Assembly (NCBI GenBank): GCA_004017275.1
Contig: SAKE01000001.1
Coordinates: forward strand, 744,001 to 808,000
Source of the DNA: Mesorhizobium sp.
Lineage (GTDB): Bacteria > Pseudomonadota > Alphaproteobacteria > Rhizobiales > Rhizobiaceae
Reading direction: 5' to 3'
DNA length: 64,000 bases
The first letter of the stretch is position 1; the number at the start of each line of letters is the position of its first letter. Under the pieces are notes generated by a model, which was given only the letters and a program-made list of their open reading frames with translations, was not told the DNA's origin and searched no databases. Position numbers and translations under genes: made by a program. This document shows positions 57,410 through 64,000 of the stretch, piece by piece.

Positions 57410-58444
57410 GTGACCAATACAAAACTGTTGAAATCGACCGTGTTTGCAGCCGCGGCTCTGGGCTTGGTGGCGTTTGCCTCGTCCGCATCCGCGGCTGGTG
57501 TCGGCGCCTGCCTGATCACCAAGACCGATACCAATCCCTTCTTCGTCAAGATGAAGGAAGGCGCCACGGCGAAAGCTAAGGAAATCGGCGTCGATCTCAA
57601 GTCCTATGCCGGCAAGGCGGAAGGCGACAATGAGGGCCAGGTTGCGGCGATCGAATCCTGTATCGCCGACGGCGCCAAGGGCATTCTGATCACCGCCACC
57701 GACACGGCGGCAATCGTGCCGGCGGTGAAAAAGGCGCGTGATGCCGGGGTGCTGGTGATCGCGCTGGATACGCAGCTTGAGCCGGCCGAGGCAGCCGACG
57801 CGACATTCGCAACCGACAATTTCAAGGCCGGCGAGCTTATCGGCTCCTGGGCCAAGGCCACCTTGGGCGACAAGGCCAAGGACGCCCATATCGCCTACAT
57901 GGACCTGATCGCCAGCCAGCCGTCGGTCGACGTGCAGCGCGACCAGGGGTTCATGAAGGGCTTCGGCATCGACCTCGGTGATCCCAAGAAAATCGGTGAC
58001 GAAACCGATGCGCGCAATGTCTGCCACGACCTGTCGAGCGGCAACGAGGATGGCGGTCACACCGCGATGGAGAACTGCCTGCAGAAGGATCCGAACATCA
58101 ACGTCGTCTACACCATCAACGAACCGGCGGCGGCCGGCGCCTATCAGGCTTTGAAAGCGGTCGGCAAGGAGAAGGACGTGTTGATCGTTTCCGTCGATGG
58201 CGGCTGCCCCGGCGTCAAGAACGTTGCCGAGGGTGTGATCGGAGCCACCTCCCAGCAATATCCGCTGCTGATGGCCTCCCTCGGCATCGAGGCGATCAAG
58301 GCCTTCGCCGATAGCGGCAAGAAGCCCGAGCCGTCGCCCGGCCTGAACTTCTACAACACTGGCGTGACGCTGATCACCGACAAGCCGGCGGCCGGCATCG
58401 ACTCCATCGACACCAAGGCAGGCCTCGCCAAGTGCTGGGGTTGA
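57410..58444 (+). CDS. frcB: Sugar ABC transporter substrate-binding protein (FrcB-like)
   Basis: A 344-residue exported protein with a GTG start at 57410 and GGGAGGA at 57398-57404. Its signal peptide [28 protein letters not shown] is cut after ASA. The mature protein begins [23 protein letters not shown], has [42 protein letters not shown] and [16 protein letters not shown], typical of class B periplasmic binding proteins. Known rhizobial FrcB binds fructose, mannose and ribose. First gene of frcB-frcC-frcA. Confidence 0.92.
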   Translation: MTNTKLLKSTVFAAAALGLVAFASSASAAGVGACLITKTDTNPFFVKMKEGATAKAKEIGVDLKSYAGKAEGDNEGQVAAIESCIADGAKGILITATDTAAIVPAVKKARDAGVLVIALDTQLEPAEAADATFATDNFKAGELIGSWAKATLGDKAKDAHIAYMDLIASQPSVDVQRDQGFMKGFGIDLGDPKKIGDETDARNVCHDLSSGNEDGGHTAMENCLQKDPNINVVYTINEPAAAGAYQALKAVGKEKDVLIVSVDGGCPGVKNVAEGVIGATSQQYPLLMASLGIEAIKAFADSGKKPEPSPGLNFYNTGVTLITDKPAAGIDSIDTKAGLAKCWG

Positions 58445-58537
58445 TTTGACCTTCCGATCGGCTCAATCTTGAGACAACGATAAGAAGAATTGCGCGAGGC
58501 GGCCACGGCCGCCCGCGCAAAAGGCAGGGAGGCCGTT

Positions 58538-59620
58538 TTGAGCGTTGAAACCACCAAGGCCAGCGGACCACAGGAGTTCGAGAAGACTTTGGCCGCGAGC
58601 GACACCAGCGTCGCTTCCTTCGACACCCATTCGCGCACGCCGCTGGAGAGCATCCAGCACCGGCTGCACAAAAGCCCGGCCATGGTGCCGCTGATCATCC
58701 TGCTCCTTTCGGTGATCCTGTTTGCCATCGTTGTCGGCGGGCGGTTCTTTTCGCCGTTCACGCTGACGCTCATCCTCCAGCAGGTGGCGATCACCGGCAT
58801 GGTGGGTATCGCCCAGACTCTCGTCGTGCTGACCGCCGGCATCGACCTGTCCGTCGGCGCCATCATGGTGCTGAGTTCGGTCGTTATGGGCCAGTTCGCC
58901 ATGCATTACGGCGTCCCAGCCCCGGTCGCCGTCGCCGTCGGGCTTCTTGTCGGAGCATTGTGCGGCTTCATCAATGGCATCCTCATCGCCAGGGTGAAGT
59001 TGCCGCCCTTCATTGTCACGCTCGGCACCTGGTCGATCTATGCGGCCATCAACTTCATTTATTCGGGCAACGAGACCATCCGCAGCCAGGATCTCGAAAC
59101 GAACGCACCGTTGCTGCAGTTCTTCGGCAATTCGTTCAAGATCGGCGGCGCCGTGTTTACCTATGGCGTGCTCTTGATGCTGATCATGGCGGCGATCGCC
59201 TGGTACGTGCTCAACCACACCGCCTGGGGACGGCATGTCTATGCGGTAGGTGACGACCCGGAAGCGGCCGAATTGTCGGGTGTTCGCGTCGACCGGATGC
59301 TGCTCGCGGTCTATACGCTGACGGGCATCATCTGCGCTATCGCCGGCTGGGCCCTGATTGGGCGCATCGGATCGGTTTCGCCGCAAGCAGGTCAGTTCGA
59401 GAACATCAACTCGATCACCGCCGTGGTGATCGGCGGCACATCGCTGTTCGGGGGGCGCGGTTCCATTCTCGGGACCATTTTCGGCGCACTCATCGTCGGT
59501 GTGTTTGCACTCGGTCTGAGGCTCTGGGGCACGGATCCGCAATGGACCCAGTTGTCCGTCGGCGCCCTTATCATCGTAGCGGTTGGCATCGACCAATGGA
59601 TCAGGAAGATCTCGGCATGA
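58538..59620 (+). CDS. frcC: Sugar ABC transporter permease (FrcC-like)
   Basis: A 360-residue membrane protein. A TTG start at 58538 with AGGGAGG at 58526-58532 is preferred; another TTG at 58490 in frame lacks such a site. About ten hydrophobic segments, with VLTAGIDLSVGAIMVLSSVV, the motif of the RbsC/XylH/FrcC family, and TSLFGGRGSILGTIFGALIVGV near the end. It forms the membrane channel for the sugar delivered by FrcB. Its stop overlaps the frcA start (ATGA at 59617-59620). Confidence 0.93.
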   Translation: MSVETTKASGPQEFEKTLAASDTSVASFDTHSRTPLESIQHRLHKSPAMVPLIILLLSVILFAIVVGGRFFSPFTLTLILQQVAITGMVGIAQTLVVLTAGIDLSVGAIMVLSSVVMGQFAMHYGVPAPVAVAVGLLVGALCGFINGILIARVKLPPFIVTLGTWSIYAAINFIYSGNETIRSQDLETNAPLLQFFGNSFKIGGAVFTYGVLLMLIMAAIAWYVLNHTAWGRHVYAVGDDPEAAELSGVRVDRMLLAVYTLTGIICAIAGWALIGRIGSVSPQAGQFENINSITAVVIGGTSLFGGRGSILGTIFGALIVGVFALGLRLWGTDPQWTQLSVGALIIVAVGIDQWIRKISA

Positions 59621-60405
59621 CCCAGGCTCAGGAACCTATTCTCACCGCGCGCGGGCTCGTCAAACGCTATGGCCGCGTCACCGCCTTGGACAATGCCGAC
59701 TTCGACCTCTATCCGGGCGAAATCCTTGCCGTCATCGGCGACAACGGCGCCGGCAAATCGTCGCTGATCAAAGCGATTTCCGGCGCGGTCACGCCCGATG
59801 AAGGTGAAATCCGCCTCGATGGCAAACCTATTGCCTTCAAGTCGCCGATGGAGGCTCGCGAAGCAGGCATCGAGACCGTCTACCAGAATCTGGCGCTGTC
59901 GCCGGCACTGTCGATCGCCGACAACATGTTCCTCGGCCGTGAGATCCGCAAACCCGGCTTCCTCGGCCAGTGGATGCGCATGCTGGACCGTCCGGCGATG
60001 GAAAAGCGCGCCCGCGACAAACTCACCGAGCTGGGTCTGATGACCATCCAGAACATCAGCCAGGCGGTGGAAACGCTGTCGGGCGGCCAGCGCCAGGGCG
60101 TGGCGGTGGCGCGCGCCGCCGCTTTCGGCTCGAAGATGGTGATCATGGACGAACCGACGGCCGCCCTTGGCGTCAAGGAAAGCCGCCGCGTGCTCGAGCT
60201 GATCCTCGACGTCAAGAAGCGCGGCCTGCCTATCGTGCTGATCTCGCACAACATGCCGCATGTCTTCGAAGTGGCCGACCGCATCCACATTCATCGCCTT
60301 GGCCGTCGCCTCGCCGTCATTGATCCCAAGCAATATACGATGTCGGATGCCGTCGCCTTCATGACCGGAGCCAAGGCTCCACCGGAAGCGGCGCTGGCGG
60401 CCTGA
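59617..60405 (+). CDS. frcA: Sugar ABC transporter ATP-binding protein (FrcA-like, single domain)
   Basis: A 262-residue ATPase starting MTQAQEPILTARGLVKRYGRVTALD. Walker A is GDNGAGKSSLIK, the signature is LSGGQRQGVAVARA, Walker B is KMVIMDEPTAALGVKE and the switch His is in VLISHNMPHV. It is half the length of RbsA/XylG proteins, which carry two such domains; single-domain FrcA is the known rhizobial form and works as a dimer. It energises fructose-type sugar uptake with frcB and frcC. A palindromic repeat starts directly at its stop codon. Confidence 0.94.
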   Translation: MTQAQEPILTARGLVKRYGRVTALDNADFDLYPGEILAVIGDNGAGKSSLIKAISGAVTPDEGEIRLDGKPIAFKSPMEAREAGIETVYQNLALSPALSIADNMFLGREIRKPGFLGQWMRMLDRPAMEKRARDKLTELGLMTIQNISQAVETLSGGQRQGVAVARAAAFGSKMVIMDEPTAALGVKESRRVLELILDVKKRGLPIVLISHNMPHVFEVADRIHIHRLGRRLAVIDPKQYTMSDAVAFMTGAKAPPEAALAA

Positions 60406-60450
60406 TGCACATCGCCCAAAGTGCGTAGCGGTTTTGGGGACGACGACGAT
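60405..60450. repeat. Short palindromic intergenic element of rhizobial type
   Basis: TGCACATCGCCCAAAGTGCG followed by TAGCGGTTTTGGGGACGACGACGAT begins at the end of frcA. It has the CCCAAA ... TTTTGGG inverted core seen, from memory, in very many copies between genes of Mesorhizobium and Sinorhizobium. It probably forms a hairpin at the end of the frc transcript. Confidence 0.55.
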
Positions 60451-60596
60451 AAGCACGGAACAGGAATGAAGCGCGTCGCGCGGATCGTCTGGGCGTGCCG
60501 CGCTTCAAATTGTCAAATTGCCGCAGGGTAAGCCGAAGCAGCATTATCTAAATCGATTGAACATATGGCAGTATCGGCTAGCATGGGCTGGGAGGA

Positions 60597-63104
60597 ATGG
60601 TGAAAGCCGGTATGATCATGGCAAATGCACGAGAAGGCGATATGGCAGACGCGATGACATCCAAAGCCTCCATTCTCGAAATCCCCGATCCCAAGACGCT
60701 CGCCGACGAGGTCCTGCTGGCTCTCAAATACCGGGTCGGCAAGGGCACTACCGTCGCCACCCAGTACGACTGGCTGACCGCCTCGATCAAGGTTGTACGC
60801 GACCGCATCGTCGATCACTGGATGCAGGCGACGCAAGAGGCCTATGCCCAGCAGGAAAAGCGCGTCTATTACCTGTCGCTCGAATTCCTCATCGGCCGGC
60901 TGATGCGCGACGCCTTCTCCAATCTCGGCCTGATGGACAATATGCGCGAAGCGCTGAAGTCCCTCGGTGTCGATCTCGACCTCATCGCTGCGCTGGAGCC
61001 GGATGCGGCACTCGGCAATGGCGGCCTCGGCCGGCTAGCCGCCTGCTTCATGGAAAGCATGGCGACCGTCGACATTCCCGCCCATGGCTACGGCATCCGC
61101 TACGCCAACGGTATGTTCCGCCAGGAGATTCACGATGGCTGGCAGGTCGAACTGCCCGAGACCTGGCTCGATCACGGCAACCCTTGGGAATTCGAACGTC
61201 GCGAACGCTCGTTCGAGGTCGGTTTCGGTGGTTCGGTGGAATCGATCACCTCGAAGGACGGCCGGCTCGAGCGCCATGTGTGGAAGCCGACCGAGCACGT
61301 GCTGGCCGTCGCTTACGACACGCCTGTCGTCGGCTGGCGGGCCAATCGCGTCAACACGCTGCGGCTGTGGTCGGGCATGCCGATCGATCCGATCCTGCTC
61401 GACAAATTCAACGCCGGCGACCACATTGGCGCGCTTGCCGAAAGCAACAAGGCAGACGCGCTATCGCGCGTGCTCTATCCCGCCGATTCCCACAAGGCCG
61501 GGCAGGAACTGCGGCTCAGGCAGGAATACTTCTTCTCCACCGCTTCGCTGCAGGACATCGTCCAGCGCCATCTCAGCCAGTATGGCGACCTGAAGTCGCT
61601 GCCCGACAAGGCTGCGATCCACCTCAACGACACCCACCCGGCCGTCGCCGTGCCGGAGTTGATGCGCCTGTTGATGGACGTCCACGGCATGGATTTCGAT
61701 CAGGCGTGGGATATCACCAAGCGCACCTTCGGCTACACCAACCACACGTTGCTGCCCGAGGCGCTGGAAAGCTGGCCGGTGCCGCTGTTCGAGCGGCTTT
61801 TGCCGCGCCATATGCAGATTGTCTACGCCATCAATGCGGAAGTGCTGCTGGAGGCGCGCGCGTCCAACCAGTTCTCGGACGAGCAGATCGGCCGCATCTC
61901 GCTGATCCAGGAAAATGGCGACCGCCGGGTGCGCATGGGCAATCTGGCCTTTGTCGGCTCGCACTCGATCAACGGCGTTTCGGCGCTGCACACCGACCTG
62001 ATGAAGGAGACTGTGTTCGCCGACCTGCATAAGCTTTATCCCGATCGCATCAACAACAAGACCAACGGCATCACGCCGCGGCGCTGGCTGATCCAGTGCA
62101 ATCCCGGGCTGACATCGCTCGCCCGCGAGGCGATCGGCGACCGTTTTCTCGACGATATCGACGCCATCAAGGGGCTCGATACCTTCGCCGACGATGCCGC
62201 CTTTCGTGATAAGTTCGCCGCCGTCAAGCGTGCCAACAAGGCCCGGCTGGCTAACGTCGTCGCCGACCGTCTCGGCATCAAGGTCGATCCCTCGGCGCTG
62301 TTCGACATCCAGATCAAGCGCATTCATGAATACAAGCGCCAGCTGCTGAACATCCTTGAGGCGATCGCCCTCTACGACCAGATCCGTTCGCATCCCGAGC
62401 GAGACTGGATGCCGCGTGTAAAGTTCTTCGGCGGCAAGGCGGCACCGAGCTACCACAATGCCAAGCTGATCATCAAACTCGCCAACGACGTCGCCAAGGT
62501 CATCAACCGCGATCCGGCCGTGCGCGGTTTGCTGAAGGTGGTGTTCCTGCCCAACTACAATGTCAGCCTGGCCGAGATCATGATGCCGGCTGCCGATTTG
62601 TCCGAGCAGATCTCGACCGCCGGCATGGAAGCGTCGGGCACCGGCAACATGAAGTTCGCGCTGAACGGCGCGCTGACCATCGGCACGCTCGACGGCGCCA
62701 ATGTCGAGATCAAGGAATGCGTCGGCGACGACAACATCTTCATCTTCGGTCTGACCACCGCCGAGGTCGCAGAGCGGCGCAACAATGGCTACAACCCGCG
62801 CGCTGTCATCGAAGCATCGCCGGAGCTGGCGCAAGCGGTTGCCGCCGTTTCGTCAGGCGTCTTCTCGCCGGACGATCCGGAGCGTTACCGCGACCTCATC
62901 AACGGTCTCTACAACAGCGACTGGTTCATGGTTGCTGCCGATTTCGATGCCTATGCCGCCGCCCAGCGCGGGGTCGATGCGGTTTGGCGCAACAGTCCCG
63001 ACTGGTACGCCAGGGCGATCCGCAACGTTGCGCGTGTCGGCTGGTTCTCCTCCGATCGCACGATCCGCCAATATGCGAAAGAAATCTGGAACGTGCCTGC
63101 CTGA
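60597..63104 (+). CDS. glgP: Glycogen/alpha-glucan phosphorylase
   Basis: Up to 835 residues, the usual length. The start is uncertain: the ATG at 60597 lies directly against GGGAGGA and is too close to it. ATGs at 60612, 60618 or 60642 (MADAMTSKASILEIPDPK, with GAGAAGG before it) may be the real one. Conserved parts: YYLSLEFLIGRLMRDAF, ALGNGGLGRLAACFMES, TNGITPRRWL, IKRIHEYKRQLLN and the PLP-Lys motif EASGTGNMKFALNGALTIGTLDG. It releases glucose-1-phosphate from glycogen. It is followed by glgB after 107 bp, the start of a glycogen operon that runs out of the window. Confidence 0.95.
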   Translation: MVKAGMIMANAREGDMADAMTSKASILEIPDPKTLADEVLLALKYRVGKGTTVATQYDWLTASIKVVRDRIVDHWMQATQEAYAQQEKRVYYLSLEFLIGRLMRDAFSNLGLMDNMREALKSLGVDLDLIAALEPDAALGNGGLGRLAACFMESMATVDIPAHGYGIRYANGMFRQEIHDGWQVELPETWLDHGNPWEFERRERSFEVGFGGSVESITSKDGRLERHVWKPTEHVLAVAYDTPVVGWRANRVNTLRLWSGMPIDPILLDKFNAGDHIGALAESNKADALSRVLYPADSHKAGQELRLRQEYFFSTASLQDIVQRHLSQYGDLKSLPDKAAIHLNDTHPAVAVPELMRLLMDVHGMDFDQAWDITKRTFGYTNHTLLPEALESWPVPLFERLLPRHMQIVYAINAEVLLEARASNQFSDEQIGRISLIQENGDRRVRMGNLAFVGSHSINGVSALHTDLMKETVFADLHKLYPDRINNKTNGITPRRWLIQCNPGLTSLAREAIGDRFLDDIDAIKGLDTFADDAAFRDKFAAVKRANKARLANVVADRLGIKVDPSALFDIQIKRIHEYKRQLLNILEAIALYDQIRSHPERDWMPRVKFFGGKAAPSYHNAKLIIKLANDVAKVINRDPAVRGLLKVVFLPNYNVSLAEIMMPAADLSEQISTAGMEASGTGNMKFALNGALTIGTLDGANVEIKECVGDDNIFIFGLTTAEVAERRNNGYNPRAVIEASPELAQAVAAVSSGVFSPDDPERYRDLINGLYNSDWFMVAADFDAYAAAQRGVDAVWRNSPDWYARAIRNVARVGWFSSDRTIRQYAKEIWNVPA

Positions 63105-63139
63105 TGTGATTGCATGAGGCCGCGAACAATGTGGTCCCT

Positions 63140-63171
63140 GTGGTGTGAATTTGAAAGTCGGATCACACCAC
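63140..63171. other. Inverted repeat between glgP and glgB
   Basis: GTGGTGTGA at 63140-63148 and TCACACCAC at 63163-63171 are perfect 9-bp arms with a 14-bp spacer, 41 bases before the glgB start. It could be an operator or an RNA stem that sets the ratio of the two proteins. There is no T run after it, so strong termination is unlikely. Confidence 0.45.
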
Positions 63172-63211
63172 TAGAAACAAACACTCGGTGCCTGGGGAGG
63201 GACACTGCCTG

Positions 63212-64000
63212 ATGAAGAAGCCGAGCGCGACCGCTGCGACAAGCGGGCCGGACGGACTGGCGCCAGCCAGCGATGTTGCGGCGATTGTCGCCGGCACGCA
63301 TGGCGATCCGTTCGCGGTCCTCGGCGTCCATGAGGTCGGCAAAAGCCTGTTTGCCCGTTGCTTCGTTCCGCATGCGGAGTTCGTCACCGCCTACACGCTG
63401 ACTGGCATCGTCGCCGGTGAACTGTCGAGGCGCGACGACGGTGGTTTCTTCGAAGGCAAGCTGTCGATCCGCAAGCGTCAGCCGCTGCGTTATCACGCCA
63501 GGAACGCCGGCGGCGACTGGTGGCTGACCGATCCCTATTCGTTCGGTCCGGTGCTCGGCCCGATGGACGACTACTACATTGCCGAAGGATCGCATCTCAG
63601 GCTGTTCGACAAGCTCGGCGCCCATGTCATCGAGCACGAGGGCGCCACGGGCGTGCATTTCGCCGTCTGGGCTCCCAATGCGCGGCGCGTCTCCGTGGTT
63701 GGCGATTTCAACGAATGGGACGGCCGCCGGCACTCGATGCGCGACCGTCGCGACACCGGCATCTGGGAGGTGTTCATTCCCGATATCGGCGCCGGCCGGC
63801 CTTACAAATACGAGATCATCGGCCCCGACGGCGTCAGGCTGCCTCTTAAAGCCGATCCGTTCGCCTTCAAGTCCGAACTGCGTCCGGCGACCGCCTCGGT
63901 AACCGCTGTGCCGCCGGCGCATCCATGGGGGGACGAGGCGCATCGCAGTTTCTGGCGCAATGCCGATCCCCGGCGCGAGGCCATCTCGATCTACGAGGTT
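63212..64000 (+). CDS. glgB: 1,4-alpha-glucan branching enzyme (3' end outside window)
   Basis: The first 263 codons of a glycogen-branching enzyme, open to the window end. It starts MKKPSATAATSGPDGLAPASDVAAIVAG with GGGGAGGG at 63194-63201. An N-terminal domain (HGDPFAVLGVHEVG, then FFEGKLSIRKRQPLRYHARNAGGDWWLTDPYSFGPVLG) precedes the CBM48 module (HFAVWAPNARRVSVVGDFNEWDGRRHSM). The last codons, EAISIYEV, are the first strand of the amylase-type catalytic barrel. It makes alpha-1,6 branches in glycogen. Confidence 0.95.
   Translation, partial: MKKPSATAATSGPDGLAPASDVAAIVAGTHGDPFAVLGVHEVGKSLFARCFVPHAEFVTAYTLTGIVAGELSRRDDGGFFEGKLSIRKRQPLRYHARNAGGDWWLTDPYSFGPVLGPMDDYYIAEGSHLRLFDKLGAHVIEHEGATGVHFAVWAPNARRVSVVGDFNEWDGRRHSMRDRRDTGIWEVFIPDIGAGRPYKYEIIGPDGVRLPLKADPFAFKSELRPATASVTAVPPAHPWGDEAHRSFWRNADPRREAISIYEV

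Overview
The window looks like a chromosomal segment of a Rhizobiales bacterium, most probably Mesorhizobium or a close relative. This is inferred from the gene set: frcBCA-type sugar uptake with a ROK regulator, a fused cysNC, pyruvate phosphate dikinase, an OPX / BY-kinase exopolysaccharide exporter, and a route to dTDP-6-deoxy-L-talose. It is also inferred from modular palindromic intergenic repeats of the kind common in rhizobia (9791-9918, 45046-45114, 60405-60450). No species call is possible from sequence reading alone.

Layout. 1-12.8 kb is mixed housekeeping: a truncated GT25 / O-antigen ligase fusion, tRNA-Gln, a VOC protein, ppdK, a GT9 heptosyltransferase-type enzyme, a polysaccharide deacetylase, a DUF427 protein, an acyl-CoA synthetase, a DUF1499 protein, a LacI-family remnant, an MBL-fold hydrolase and bioY. 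13.3-28.7 kb is an exopolysaccharide locus of Wzx/Wzy type. It has a large initiating sugar transferase, a remnant of a nucleotide-sugar dehydrogenase, a UDP-glucuronate 4-epimerase-type enzyme, three glycosyltransferases, a flippase, a methyltransferase, two small Cys-Ser-Cys secreted proteins, an OPX lipoprotein, a PCP/BY-kinase, a TPR protein and a polymerase/ligase. 28.9-33.5 kb is rmlACBD followed by an epimerase that probably turns dTDP-L-rhamnose into dTDP-6-deoxy-L-talose.

33.5-42.8 kb is a more A/T-rich stretch (by eye) for an ABC-exported deoxyhexose O-antigen: two RgpF-type proteins, an acyltransferase, a sulfotransferase-like protein with a long 14-residue-repeat coiled coil, and wzt/wzm. 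43.0-49.1 kb looks like the initiation and ligation part of the same O-antigen: a CapD/WbpM-type dehydratase, a GT2, a small initiating sugar transferase, a 4-reductase-like SDR and an O-antigen ligase, a set that resembles the QuiNAc start of Rhizobium etli O-antigen. 49.5-53.2 kb is cysD-cysNC-cysQ, which makes PAPS and clears PAP. 53.2-54.4 kb is a DegT-type aminotransferase. 54.6-60.4 kb is a divergent sugar locus (fructokinase, FucU/RbsD, ROK regulator against frcB-frcC-frcA) with an inverted repeat between the two arms. 60.6-64.0 kb is glgP and the 5' part of glgB.

The idea I find most worth testing is that the coiled-coil sulfotransferase beside wzt/wzm is a chain terminator and molecular ruler, like WbdD but sulfating, fed by PAPS from the cysD-cysNC operon 9 kb away. 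This is inference; the repeats, domains and gene order are seen directly.
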